From contig NZ_PJME01000016.1 in NCBI RefSeq assembly GCF_002954775.1, forward strand, positions 1 to 64,000: 64,000 bases of DNA. The letters are read 5' to 3'. Of this stretch, positions 23,735-32,345 are shown in pieces. How positions within the stretch are numbered: the stretch's first letter is position 1; every line of letters begins with the position of its first letter. A model generated the notes under the pieces. The model saw nothing but the letters and a program-made list of their open reading frames with translations, did no database searches and was not told the DNA's origin. The stretch comes from Streptomyces geranii. GTDB lineage: Bacteria > Actinomycetota > Actinomycetes > Streptomycetales > Streptomycetaceae. The position numbers and the translations under genes are program-made.

Positions 23735-25357
23735 ATGACTTCCCGTCTCGCCGCGGCCGGCGTGGCCACCGCCGCCACCCTCCTGGCCGCCGCGCTCTCC
23801 CCCACCACCGCCGGTGCCGTCGACAGACCCACCAGGGACACCGCGATCAGGAACGCGGTCACCGCGCTCACCGACCAGGCCGCGCATCTGGGCCTGACTT
23901 CCGTACAGGGCACGACAGTTCGGGACGTCGTCCTCGACAAGGACGGCAGCCAGCACGTCCGCTACGACCGGACGTACCGTCAGCTCCCGGTCCTGGGCGG
24001 CGACTTCGTCGTCCACCTGACCCCCGACGGCGACTACCGCGGCGCCAGCCGGGCCACGACCCGCCCGATATCCCTGGCCACGATCCGACCGGCGGTGTCG
24101 GCCTCGAAGGCTGTCGGTCTGGCGACGGCGGCGCTGCGCGCGGCGAACGCGGACGAGCCGCTGAGGAAGGTAACCACCAAGCCGGAGCTGGTGGTTGACG
24201 CCCTGCACGGCTCCCCGAGGCTGGCCTGGCGGACGAACGCGGTGGCGCTGGACCCGGCGGGCAACCCGGTCGCCCGGACCGTCGTCACCGACGCGACGAC
24301 CGGCGCCGAGATCGACGCCTGGGACAGCATCGAGACGGCGACGGGTGACGGCCAGTCGCTGTACGGCGGCACGGTCCCGTTGGAGACGACGGTGTCCGGG
24401 TCGACGTACCAGCTGAAGGACCCGACGCGCGGCAACACGTACACGGGCGACGCCGAGAACGGCACCGACCTGTGCATCTTCGGGATCTGCATCATCCGGG
24501 CGCCCGCGACGCTCTTCACGGACACGGACAACCACTGGGGCACGGGGACGACGGCGAGCCGGGCCTCGGCGGCGGTCGACGCGCAGTACGGCACCGACGA
24601 GACGTGGGACTACTACAAGGACACCTTCGGGCGCAGCGGGATCAAGGGCGACGGGGTGGGCTCGTACAACCGTGTGCACTACGGCAACAGCTACAACAAC
24701 GCGTTCTGGGACAACACCTGCTTCTGCATGACGTACGGCGACGGTGACGGGACGACGTTCGGTCCGCTGGTCTCGCTGGACGTGGCTGGGCACGAGATGA
24801 CGCACGGCGTGACGTCGTCGACGGCGAATCTGACGTACTCGGGCGAGTCCGGCGGTCTCAACGAGGCGACGTCGGACATCTTCGGCACGCTGGTGGAGTT
24901 CAACGCGGCCAACTCCGCCGATCTCGGGGACTACTTGATCGGCGAGAAGATCGTCAAGTCGGGCTTCGGCCGCTCGGCCCTGCGGTACATGGACCAGCCG
25001 TCGAAGGACGGGAACTCCGCCAACTGCTGGAGTTCGGGCGTCGGTAACCTCGACGTCCACTACTCCTCGGGCGTCGCGAACCACTTCGCGTACCTGCTCG
25101 CGGAGGGCAGCGGCGCCAAGGAGTTGAACGGCGTGAGCTACAACTCCCCTACGTGCAACAGCAGTTCGGTCACGGGTATCGGCCGGGCCAAGCTGGGCGC
25201 GATCTGGTACAAGGCGCTGACGACGTACATGACGTCCTCGACGAACTACGCGGGCGCCCGCACGGCCACGCTGAACGCGGCGCGGGACCTGTACGGGACG
25301 GGCAGCACGGAGTACGCGGCGGTGGGCGCGGCCTGGAGTGCGGTGTCTGTTAGCTGA
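23735..25357 (+). CDS. secreted M4-family (thermolysin-like) metalloprotease
   Basis: Pre-pro-metalloprotease, 540 residues. A signal peptide occupies about 1-28 (cleavage near TAGAVD) and an FTP-type propeptide runs to about residue 215. The catalytic domain has the zinc site AGHEMTHGVTS (HExxH, about residue 352) with the third ligand in GGLNEATSDIFG. The active-site His lies in LDVHYSSGVANHF (about 450). The mature enzyme would be an extracellular neutral protease. The ATG is preceded by AAGGAG, and a 16-bp hairpin terminator follows. Confidence 0.95.
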   Translation: MTSRLAAAGVATAATLLAAALSPTTAGAVDRPTRDTAIRNAVTALTDQAAHLGLTSVQGTTVRDVVLDKDGSQHVRYDRTYRQLPVLGGDFVVHLTPDGDYRGASRATTRPISLATIRPAVSASKAVGLATAALRAANADEPLRKVTTKPELVVDALHGSPRLAWRTNAVALDPAGNPVARTVVTDATTGAEIDAWDSIETATGDGQSLYGGTVPLETTVSGSTYQLKDPTRGNTYTGDAENGTDLCIFGICIIRAPATLFTDTDNHWGTGTTASRASAAVDAQYGTDETWDYYKDTFGRSGIKGDGVGSYNRVHYGNSYNNAFWDNTCFCMTYGDGDGTTFGPLVSLDVAGHEMTHGVTSSTANLTYSGESGGLNEATSDIFGTLVEFNAANSADLGDYLIGEKIVKSGFGRSALRYMDQPSKDGNSANCWSSGVGNLDVHYSSGVANHFAYLLAEGSGAKELNGVSYNSPTCNSSSVTGIGRAKLGAIWYKALTTYMTSSTNYAGARTATLNAARDLYGTGSTEYAAVGAAWSAVSVS

Positions 25358-25390
25358 GCGAAAGGTGTAGGTGAGCAAGGGGTGCGTGCG

Positions 25391-25434
25391 GCCGGTGGCC
25401 GCCCCGGCGGGAGATCGTCGGGGCGGCCACCGGC
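25391..25434 (+). terminator. terminator hairpin after the M4 protease
   Basis: Perfect 16-bp arms GCCGGTGGCCGCCCCG (25391-25406) and its complement (25419-25434) around a 12-nt loop, followed by TTGTC. Confidence 0.88.
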
Positions 25435-25545
25435 TTGTCTGTTGCCCGACTTGGAGAATCGGGATACGTATCGTTTCGTTGACCTTGGGCCTTAGGTTGA
25501 ACCTTGCACGAACGCGTCCGCTGCGACCGAGGAGACGATGCCACC

Positions 25546-26343
25546 ATGTCCGAAGCCGAACACAGGATCGATACCTCGGTACCGCACTCCGCCCGCATCT
25601 GGAACTACTGGCTGGGCGGCAAGGACAACTACCCGGTGGACGAGGCGGCCGGTGACGCCTACACGGCCGTGTTCCCGGGGATCGTGACGATCGCGCGCAG
25701 CAGCCGCGCGTTCCTGGGCCGTACGATCCGCCATCTGGCCGGGGAGGCGGGTATCCGCCAGTTCCTGGACGTCGGCACGGGTCTGCCGACGGTGGACAAC
25801 ACGCACGAGGTCGCGCAGTCGGTCGCTCCCGACGCGCGGATCGTGTACGTCGACCACGACCCGCTGGTCCTGACGCACGCCCGCGCCCTGCTGACGTCGA
25901 CCCCCGAGGGCGCGACGGACTACGTGGACGCGGATCTGTACGACACCGAGCGCATCCTGGGCGCGGCGGCGAAGACGCTCGACCTGACCCGCCCGACGGC
26001 GCTGATCCTGAGCGGCATCCTGGGGCACGTGGCGGACTACGACCGGGCCCGAGGCATCGTCCGCGACCTGCTGGCGGGCCTCCCCCCGGGCAGCTACCTC
26101 TCCCTGAACGAGGGTTCGCGCGGCACGGACCCCGACTACGAGCAGGCGCAGGACGCCTACAACGAGACGGGCGCGGTGCCGTACTTCCTGCGGCCGGTGG
26201 AGCAGATCGAGGCGTACTTCGAGGGGCTGGAGCTGGTGGAGCCGGGGGTCGTCTCGGTGCCGCTGTGGCGGCCGGAGGCGAGCGCGTCCGGGGTGGCGGC
26301 ACCGGCGATCGGCCAGCACGGCGGGGTGGGCCGCAAGCGCTAG
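25546..26343 (+). CDS. DUF574 (PF04672) SAM-dependent methyltransferase, paralogue 1
   Basis: S-adenosylmethionine-dependent methyltransferase of the actinobacterial SAV2177/DUF574 family, 265 residues. Family signatures: PHSARIWNYWLGGKDNYPVD near the N-terminus, FLDVGTGLPTVDNTHEVAQ (SAM motif I, about residues 82-100), IVYVDHDPLVLTHA (motif II) and LSGILGHVADYD. The substrate is unknown. The ATG at 25546 has GAGGAG ten bases upstream. A second family member lies at 42017. No other enzyme of an obvious pathway is adjacent. Confidence 0.9.
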   Translation: MSEAEHRIDTSVPHSARIWNYWLGGKDNYPVDEAAGDAYTAVFPGIVTIARSSRAFLGRTIRHLAGEAGIRQFLDVGTGLPTVDNTHEVAQSVAPDARIVYVDHDPLVLTHARALLTSTPEGATDYVDADLYDTERILGAAAKTLDLTRPTALILSGILGHVADYDRARGIVRDLLAGLPPGSYLSLNEGSRGTDPDYEQAQDAYNETGAVPYFLRPVEQIEAYFEGLELVEPGVVSVPLWRPEASASGVAAPAIGQHGGVGRKR

Positions 26344-26356
26344 CCGGCTCTCGGGG

Positions 26357-26396
26357 CGCGCGCCGAGTGCGGCCACCGCCTGCGGCTCGGCGCGCG
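26357..26396. terminator. bidirectional terminator hairpin
   Basis: Perfect 11-bp arms CGCGCGCCGAG (26357-26367) and CTCGGCGCGCG (26386-26396) between the convergent methyltransferase and monooxygenase genes. Confidence 0.8.
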
Positions 26397-26410
26397 TCGC
26401 TCGGTCGTGC

Positions 26411-26755
26411 TCAGGCCTGCTTGGGGGCGGCCTGCTGGACGACGTCGAAGGACCAGAGGGTGGATGCGGAGGCGGCGGGCTTGGGCTGCTCCCCGCCCTC
26501 CCCTCCGGCCGCAGCGGCGGCGGCAGGCCGGTGCGCCGACTGCATCGGGCCCGCCATCCACGCCTGGAAGTCCTCCTCGCTGCGCCAGCGCGTGTAGACG
26601 AGGTAGCTGTCGGTGCCCTCGACGGGCCGCAGCAGCTCGAACCACTCGAACCCGTCCGACCCCTCGACGGCCCCGGCCCGCGACGCGAACCGCTTCTCCA
26701 GCGTCTCCCGCTGCTCTTCGGGAACCGTCAGTACGTTGATCTTTACGATGCTCAT
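26411..26755 (-). CDS. antibiotic-biosynthesis-monooxygenase (ABM) domain protein
   Basis: Small ferredoxin-like alpha/beta protein, 114 residues, with the ABM fold (SIVKINVLTVPEEQRETLEKRF, FEWFELLRPVEG, YLVYTRW, FQAWM). It resembles HmoA-type haem-degrading or cofactor-free quinone-forming monooxygenases. A Gly/Ala-rich linker and tail follow residue ~75. Its ATG overlaps the stop of the ATPase gene (ATGA at 26752-26755), so production is translationally coupled to a regulatory ATPase, which is unusual for this fold. Activity is not demonstrable from sequence. Confidence 0.8.
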   Translation of the reverse strand: MSIVKINVLTVPEEQRETLEKRFASRAGAVEGSDGFEWFELLRPVEGTDSYLVYTRWRSEEDFQAWMAGPMQSAHRPAAAAAAGGEGGEQPKPAASASTLWSFDVVQQAAPKQA

Positions 26756-27213
26756 GACGCCAATTTTGCCGCAGGGCGCGGCTCGCGGTTGCGCAGGGGG
26801 AGGCGTACGAGGTCCAGCTCGCACCAGACGAGCTTGCCGACGGTCAGCTCGGTGACACCCCAGCGGTGGGCGACGGCACCGACGATGAGAAGCCCCCGCC
26901 CGAACATCTCGTCGGGCGCGGCGCTGCGCGGCCGGGGCAGTAACTCACCCCGGGGGTCGGAGACGCCGACGCGGACGGCGTGCTCGGTGAGGGCGAGTTC
27001 GACGCGGAAGAAACGGTCCCGGAGACAGCCGTGCAGTACGGCGTTGGCGCCGAGTTCGGAGACCAACAGGGCGGTGTCGGGGGCGAGTTCGGGGTGCCCC
27101 CACTCCGTGAGCAGTCGCTGCGCTCGGCGGCGGGCGAGGGTGACGCTCTTGGGGTAGGGGGTGTAGTCGAGGCGGTCGTACCGGAGGGGGTCCTCGGTCA
27201 TGACGACGCTCAC
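26752..27213 (-). CDS. HATPase_c (RsbW/WhiJ-associated) ATP-binding protein (TTA codon)
   Basis: Protein of 153 residues with a GHKL ATP-binding fold of the anti-sigma/serine kinase type. The N box is LLVSELGANAVLHG (about 49-62), the G1 box VGVSDPRGELLPRP (about 82-95), and the G2 region EMFGRGLLIVGAVAHRWG (about 102-119). Such proteins sit next to XRE-DUF5753/DUF397 pairs throughout Streptomyces, as here. Codon ~91 is TTA (26941-26943), pointing to bldA dependence. The start is GTG 27213 or ATG 27201; no clear ribosome site decides. Confidence 0.85.
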   Translation of the reverse strand: MSVVMTEDPLRYDRLDYTPYPKSVTLARRRAQRLLTEWGHPELAPDTALLVSELGANAVLHGCLRDRFFRVELALTEHAVRVGVSDPRGELLPRPRSAAPDEMFGRGLLIVGAVAHRWGVTELTVGKLVWCELDLVRLPLRNREPRPAAKLAS

Positions 27214-27397
27214 TTTCGGGCAGGGGGGAGCTGCGCCGTGCAGTAACTGGCGCCACTCCGCAATCGGTTCACAACGGAAGGTAGCGGCACGACCTTGATC
27301 GCTTCAACTTCCACCCGGAAGATATCCACCGATCGTGTTTGCCACCCCGCCCCCGCACACAGCAGACTGACCGCGCACAGCACCGAAGGAGCAGCAG

Positions 27398-28285
27398 GTG
27401 ACAGCAGGTCAGGCGCGACAGGGGAACAGCACAACCAGCGTTCTGGGACGCAGACTTGGAGCCGAACTCCTCAAGCTCCGCACGACAGCCGGCCTCACCC
27501 AGCCGCAGGCCGCGAAGGCCCTCTCCGCGTCAACGGCGAAGGTCGCCAAGCTGGAGGGCGGCTGGGTTCCCGTGCGCGACCCGGACATCCGGGCGCTGTG
27601 CGAGCTGTACGGGGTTCACGACCCCGGCAGGATCGGCGGGCTCCTCGAACTGGCGAGGGTCGACCGTGAGCGGCGTAAGGCCAAGGGATGGTGGGACGGC
27701 TACACGATCCACGGGGTCATGCAGGAGTACGTCACATTGGAGAGCGCGGCGACGGCCATCAAAGTGTGGCAGCCTGCGTTCATCCCCGGGCTGCTTCAAA
27801 CACCCGAGTACGTAAGGGCGTTGAGACAGGGACCTACCTCGGAACTGGCCAAGAGCCCGGACCCGGACGAGGAGTTCATCGCGGCGCGGCTCACTCGGCA
27901 GCAACGCCTCACCAACGACCCACCGCTCTCGCTGCAAGTCGTGATCTACGAAGCGGTGCTTCGCAACTTCCCCGGCGGGGAGGCGACAGCCGGAGGCCAA
28001 CTCGAACACCTGACGCGGCTGACCGAGTTGCCGAGCGTCACCATCCGGATCTTCCCCCTCGGCGCCGGTACACATCCCGGACTGAACGGCTCGTTCAACG
28101 TCATCTCGTTCGCGGCGACCGGGGCCATGGATGTCGTTTACGTCGAGGCCCCCTTCGCCCAGCGCTGGGTGGAGGGCGGTGAGGCCGCAGCTGCCTACGA
28201 TGAACTGTTCGAGAAGATCGCCGAACGCTCCCTCAGCGAGCGGGAGTCGGTCTCGTTCCTCCACAAGCTGCGCAAGGAACTGTGA
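27398..28285 (+). CDS. XRE-family regulator with DUF5753 (WhiJ-like)
   Basis: Regulator of 295 residues. An N-terminal helix-turn-helix (LGAELLKLRTTAGLTQPQAAKAL, STAKVAKLEGG, residues ~18-56) is followed by the DUF5753 sensing/partner domain (QPAFIPGLLQTPEYVRAL near 125; LPSVTIRIFPLGAGTHPGLNG near 210). This is the WhiJ type of developmental regulator, usually paired with a small DUF397 protein that tunes it. The GTG start has AAGGAG at good spacing. It is divergent from the ATPase gene, and DUF397 follows after 3 bp. Confidence 0.92.
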   Translation: MTAGQARQGNSTTSVLGRRLGAELLKLRTTAGLTQPQAAKALSASTAKVAKLEGGWVPVRDPDIRALCELYGVHDPGRIGGLLELARVDRERRKAKGWWDGYTIHGVMQEYVTLESAATAIKVWQPAFIPGLLQTPEYVRALRQGPTSELAKSPDPDEEFIAARLTRQQRLTNDPPLSLQVVIYEAVLRNFPGGEATAGGQLEHLTRLTELPSVTIRIFPLGAGTHPGLNGSFNVISFAATGAMDVVYVEAPFAQRWVEGGEAAAAYDELFEKIAERSLSERESVSFLHKLRKEL

Positions 28286-28288
28286 GCC

Positions 28289-28492
28289 GTGCCTGAATTC
28301 GAGTACCGGAAGTCCAGCTACAGCGACCAAGCGGCCGAGTGCGTCGAGATAGCCACGAACATCCCCACCACCATCGCGATACGCGACTCCAAAACCCCGT
28401 CGACCCCGCCGCTCCACCTGGCCCCCGCCACCTGGGCAACGTTCCTGACCGCCCTCACCCCGCATGGTTCCTACGTATTTCTCATGGCGTGA
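28289..28492 (+). CDS. DUF397 protein (BldB/WhiJ-partner family)
   Basis: Small protein of 67 residues with family hallmarks: FEYRKSSYSDQAAECVEIA at the N-terminus (W/Y-RKSSYS motif), IAIRDSK, and PATWATFLTAL. DUF397 proteins modulate the neighbouring XRE/DUF5753 repressor. GTG start 3 bp after the regulator's stop, so one transcript. Its last ~20 bp overlap, tail to tail, the small membrane protein gene on the other strand. Confidence 0.9.
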   Translation: MPEFEYRKSSYSDQAAECVEIATNIPTTIAIRDSKTPSTPPLHLAPATWATFLTALTPHGSYVFLMA

Positions 28493-28719
28493 ACCAGCAC
28501 CCACGCAAACACATACCCGGTGATCGAGATGTACATGGTGAAGGTGACAGCAATGCCACAGCCCAGCTTCACCTCGCCTTGCCCAACTCTCCTGTAGCGC
28601 CAAATGTTGTAAGCCAGCGCAACCACGCCAAAGAGAAGGAAAGCACCGACTATCCACACGTGAGCGAAGGTCACGTCCCGCGCGCCTATCACTTCACGCG
28701 CATACGAGCCCACCGTCAT
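28471..28719 (-). CDS. small two-TM membrane protein
   Basis: Protein of 82 residues with two clear membrane helices (FAHVWIVGAFLLFGVVALAY, about 18-38, and LGCGIAVTFTMYISITGYVFAWVLVHA, about 52-78) joined by a basic loop WRYRRVG. The G+C content is lower than in neighbouring genes. No family recognised. It converges on DUF397 with a 22-bp overlap. Start ATG or GTG near 28719, with a strong-looking GGGGGG upstream. Confidence 0.55.
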   Translation of the reverse strand: MTVGSYAREVIGARDVTFAHVWIVGAFLLFGVVALAYNIWRYRRVGQGEVKLGCGIAVTFTMYISITGYVFAWVLVHAMRNT

Positions 28720-28759
28720 ATCCCCCCGTCAGAGAACCGTATGCGAGCGATCCGCGGCG

Positions 28760-29278
28760 TCAACTCTCCTCGCAGGCCTTGGTCTTGAACTCCGCGACGG
28801 GAACAGTGACCGTGGATTCGTAGTCCTGGTAGCGGACCATGTCCGGCGTCAGGCGGTCCCGGTCTGCTGTCGTGAAGGAGATGCTGCTTGCCGACCAGGA
28901 GTTGTCCTTGGTCCAGCCGTAGAGGGTGTAAGTCGTCCTGGCGGTGAGGGAGTTGGGGTACTTGGTCGCCGTCCAGCCTGCGGCGGGGGTGTTCAGGGGC
29001 CAGGTGGTGAGACCGGGCTTGAGGGGGTGCTCGGCGGTCCAGTGGCCGACCGTCACGTTCTTGTCGGGTTCGTCCCTTGGTATGTACAGACTCGCGCCGT
29101 CGATGTGGTGCCCGCAGACCATGATGACGCCCAGCAGTCGGCCCTCGGCGTCCACCGAGATCCCGGCGACGGCGTCAACGGGGACCCCGCACCCGGAGGT
29201 TGTGGCCAGGGCGGCACAGACCGCGAGTGCGCCGGCCGAGCGCTGGACCAGCGGCCACGAAACCGTCGTTGACTTCAC
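28760..29278 (-). CDS. putative lipoprotein of unknown function
   Basis: Protein of 172 residues. The signal sequence has basic start MKSTTV, a hydrophobic core, and a lipobox-like TTSGC with Cys near residue 30. The mature part has an Ig-like flavour (YTLYGWTKDNSWSASSISFTT). No catalytic motif is seen. It is divergent from the VWA gene across about 360 bp. Function unknown. Confidence 0.65.
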   Translation of the reverse strand: MKSTTVSWPLVQRSAGALAVCAALATTSGCGVPVDAVAGISVDAEGRLLGVIMVCGHHIDGASLYIPRDEPDKNVTVGHWTAEHPLKPGLTTWPLNTPAAGWTATKYPNSLTARTTYTLYGWTKDNSWSASSISFTTADRDRLTPDMVRYQDYESTVTVPVAEFKTKACEES

Positions 29279-29637
29279 AGTGCCCCCTTACCGGGAAGCT
29301 CGCCGTGTGTCCCCCCGGTACGCCGGATGGTAGGGACGATCCGCGTCGGGCCGTAGCGCCGCCGCCCACCCGTTGCAGCCTCGTTGTGGCCTCGTGGCCG
29401 GAGCGGTCCCTCGTCCGGCGGCTTCGAAACGAACAACGCACAGTGCGGACAAGGCCATTGACATCACCACTCGCCGTGGAGACCGTGTGACGGCAAACGT
29501 CTTTTCATGCGCAGGGTTCCGAAGACCGTCATCGGTGTGACGACACGGTCGACCGCTCCGGAGCGACCGGCTGGACGACCTCGATGCGGTGATCCGAGAA
29601 GAGCCCGCCTTGGGTGAGGCATGGACACGGGGGTGCC
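29279..29637. other. intergenic region, no gene recognised
   Basis: About 359 bp between divergent genes. It must hold promoters for both, but no confident -35/-10 pair, operator or RNA structure was picked out. A GGTCGACC palindrome near 29548 is not distinctive in this GC-rich DNA. Confidence 0.5.
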
Positions 29638-31419
29638 ATGAGGAACGTTCGTAGGCTGCCGTTGGTGGTGGCGGTCGTGGTGGGGCTGGCGCTGCTCGTG
29701 GGTCTGGGCGTGGTGGTGAGCGCGTCCGTGGGTGGTTCGGGCAGCGACTGCGAGGTACGGCTGGAGGTCAACTCCTCGACGGAGAAGGGCAACCTGCTCA
29801 TCGACCTGGCCGAGGAGTACAACGACTCCGGGCGGAAGCTCGCGGGCGGGGAGTGCGCCCGGGTGGAGGTGTCGGAGACGAGTTCCGGCGTCGCCAAGGA
29901 CGCGCTGGCCCAGGGATGGGACGAGCGGCGCGACGGCGCGCCCGAACCGCAGGTGTGGACGCCGTCCTCCTCGCTGTGGCTGACGCTGCTCCGGCGCGAC
30001 GCGACCGCCGCCGACCGGACCCTGCTCACCGGCGAGGAACCGCGGTCGCTCGCCACCAGCCCGCTGGCGATCGCCATGCCCCGACCGATGGCCCAGGCGC
30101 TCGGCTGGCCGGAGAAACAGATCGGCTGGCGGGACGTGCTGTCGCTGACGGAGAAGGGCTGGGCCTCGGTCGGCCGGCCCGAGTGGGGCCGTTTCAGCCT
30201 CGGCAAGGACAACCCGCACACCTCCACCTCGGGTCTGGGCGCGACCGTGGCCGCCTTCTACGCCGCCACCGGCCGCTCCAGCGACCTCACGGTGAAGGAG
30301 GTCGAGGACCCGAAGACCCGGCGGTTCGTGGCCGGGGTCGAGGCGGGCGTCCTGCACTACGCCTCCGACGCGACCGCGTACATGGCCAACCTCGCCGAGG
30401 CGGACGCCGACGGGCAGGCGCTGTCGTACGCCAGTGCCATCGCCGTACAGGAGCAGTTGATCCACCTGTACAACCAGGGCAGCCCCACGGGTGAGACCGA
30501 CCGGATCGGCAAGGGGAAGAAGCCGCAGGTGCCTCTGGTGGCGGTGCACCCGGCCGACGGCACGCTGATGTTCGACCACCCGTTCGTGGTGTTGCCCTCG
30601 GCCTCCGCACAACAGCGGTCCGCAGCCGCCGACTTCCGCGCCTTCCTGTTGGAGGACGCCCAGCAGAAGCGCTTCCAGCAGACCGGATTCCGCGACCACG
30701 AGGGCAACGCCGGCGGCGAACTGGCCCGCTCGGTCAGCCTGTCCGAGCAGAGTGAGCGGAACCTGTCGCTGATCGACCCGCCCGCGCCCGAGGTGCTCGC
30801 GGCGATCGTGGACAGCTGGGACGAACTGCGCAAGAAGGCCCGGGTGTTGCTCGTCATGGATGTCTCCGGATCGATGAAGCAGCCCGCGGGCGGCGGACAG
30901 AGCCGGCTGGAGGCGGCCAAGAAGGCCGCCGTCGGCACCCTCGGCCTCTACCACCCCGACGACGAGGTCGGTCTGTGGGCGTTCTCCACCGAGACCGGCG
31001 ACCACCCCCAGCCTTACCGGCAGATCGTGCCCCCCGGCCGCATCCGCGACAGCGAACAGCGGCTCGCCGAGGCCATCAACGGGCTCAGCGCCGAAGGCGG
31101 CACCGCCCTCTACGCCACCGTGCGCGCCGCCCAGCAGGAGATGCTGGCCGACCTGGACACCGACCGCATCAACGCCGTCGTCGTGCTCACCGACGGCAGG
31201 AACGAGTATCCGCCCGACAACGATCTCGACGCGCTGCTGGGCGACCTCGACGCCGGTCAACTGGAGCGCTCCGTACGCGTCTTCACCGTCGCCTTCAGCG
31301 ACCAGGCCGACTTCTCCACGCTCACGAAGATCGCCGGCGCCACCAAGGCCACCTCCTACGACGCCCGCGACCCGGCGGTCATCGACAAGGTGATGGTCTC
31401 CGTCATCAGCAACTTCTGA
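29638..31419 (+). CDS. substrate-binding protein fused to a von Willebrand factor A domain
   Basis: Protein of 593 residues. An N-terminal membrane anchor or signal (LPLVVAVVVGLALLVGLGVVV, about 7-27) is followed by a periplasmic-binding-protein-like domain (LEVNSSTEKGNLLIDLAEEYN onwards, to ~370). The C-terminal VWA domain has a complete MIDAS: DVSGSM near residue 405, the Thr in GGTALYAT near 492, and VLTDGRNE near 520. This SBP-VWA fusion occurs in actinobacteria, is anchored outside the membrane, and has no assigned ligand. Start ATG 29638; a GTG 24 nt upstream is possible. Two unknown genes follow. Confidence 0.85.
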   Translation: MRNVRRLPLVVAVVVGLALLVGLGVVVSASVGGSGSDCEVRLEVNSSTEKGNLLIDLAEEYNDSGRKLAGGECARVEVSETSSGVAKDALAQGWDERRDGAPEPQVWTPSSSLWLTLLRRDATAADRTLLTGEEPRSLATSPLAIAMPRPMAQALGWPEKQIGWRDVLSLTEKGWASVGRPEWGRFSLGKDNPHTSTSGLGATVAAFYAATGRSSDLTVKEVEDPKTRRFVAGVEAGVLHYASDATAYMANLAEADADGQALSYASAIAVQEQLIHLYNQGSPTGETDRIGKGKKPQVPLVAVHPADGTLMFDHPFVVLPSASAQQRSAAADFRAFLLEDAQQKRFQQTGFRDHEGNAGGELARSVSLSEQSERNLSLIDPPAPEVLAAIVDSWDELRKKARVLLVMDVSGSMKQPAGGGQSRLEAAKKAAVGTLGLYHPDDEVGLWAFSTETGDHPQPYRQIVPPGRIRDSEQRLAEAINGLSAEGGTALYATVRAAQQEMLADLDTDRINAVVVLTDGRNEYPPDNDLDALLGDLDAGQLERSVRVFTVAFSDQADFSTLTKIAGATKATSYDARDPAVIDKVMVSVISNF

Positions 31420-31491
31420 ACCGTAGGCACCCGCCGGTACCTGAGGACGGATCCGGATCCCCTTTTGGGCAGTAGCTCCAGATCGGACACC

Positions 31492-32334
31492 ATGGGCAGT
31501 GCAGAGAGGGAGGACACGACGGGGCACCGTCTTCTTCCCGCCGTAGCGGTCGCGCTGTTCGCCGTCGCGGGCGGCGTCACGGCCTTCCTCGCCGGTGCCC
31601 CGGCCGTCACCGCGCTGCCTGCCGGCGCGGGCGTCGGCGGCCTCGTCTGGGCGGCGCACGCGGTCACCGGCCGTCTCACCCGCCCCGCGCCCTCGGTATC
31701 CGCGAGGCCCGCGGCCGGCCGGCCGGGCGCCCAGGACGCGGACCGGCCGACGGACGCACCGGCCGAACCGCCCGCCGACGCCGGCCGATGGCTGACCCGC
31801 GCGGCAGCGGCAGCCGACCGGCTGGAGCACCAGGCCCGGCAGAGCCCCAGCGCCTCGCTCTGGCCCGCGCTGGCAACGGCGGCGACATCCGTACGCGGCG
31901 CGGCCGACCGGCTCGCCGCGGCAGCCGAGGCGGTCCGTGTCATCGACACCATCGGCGCGTCCGCCGACCACCGCGTCCTGTACCGCGAGCAGGCACGCCT
32001 GGAGGAAGAGGCCCGAGCCCTCCCCGACGGCCCACTGCGGCGAGCCAAACGGGATGCCGCCCGCGCGACGGGCGAACGCATCGCGACCCTGAAGCGGCTG
32101 GCCGAACTGCGTCAACTCCTGATCACCACCATGGAGGCCACCGCCCTGCGCCTGGAGGCCGCGGCCGAGCGAGGCGCCATGCTGCTGTCCCTCCAGGCCG
32201 CGACGGACGTCTCAGCCGTCCCGACGGACCTCACCGTCCTCGACCACGAGCTGGAAGCCGTACAGGCCGGCCTCGACACGCTCGACGAGATCACCCGCTC
32301 ACTGCACGGAACAACCGGCGACCAGCCGGAGTGA
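31492..32334 (+). CDS. hypothetical membrane-anchored coiled-coil protein
   Basis: Protein of 280 residues with two N-terminal hydrophobic segments (LLPAVAVALFAVAGGVTAFLAG and the following Ala/Gly-rich helix, about 14-62), a Pro/Ala-rich linker, then a long Ala/Arg/Glu/Leu helical region (about 100-270) with coiled-coil heptads such as LYREQARLEEEARAL. No family recognised. It is 73 bp after the VWA gene and 11 bp before the next gene, so an operon is likely. It may be a partner of the VWA protein, which is inference. Confidence 0.65.
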   Translation: MGSAEREDTTGHRLLPAVAVALFAVAGGVTAFLAGAPAVTALPAGAGVGGLVWAAHAVTGRLTRPAPSVSARPAAGRPGAQDADRPTDAPAEPPADAGRWLTRAAAAADRLEHQARQSPSASLWPALATAATSVRGAADRLAAAAEAVRVIDTIGASADHRVLYREQARLEEEARALPDGPLRRAKRDAARATGERIATLKRLAELRQLLITTMEATALRLEAAAERGAMLLSLQAATDVSAVPTDLTVLDHELEAVQAGLDTLDEITRSLHGTTGDQPE

Positions 32335-32345
32335 GGGGGCGGCAC

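Noticed and set aside
22145..26302. 1385-codon minus-strand frame fused to the dioxygenase
   Set aside because: Only the last ~297 codons (from 23038) have family similarity and a Tat signal. The rest is antisense to the M4 protease and methyltransferase genes.
27214..27397. WhiJ/DUF397 operator in the divergent region
   Set aside because: No distinct palindrome was found; a regulatory role is likely but no site can be supported.
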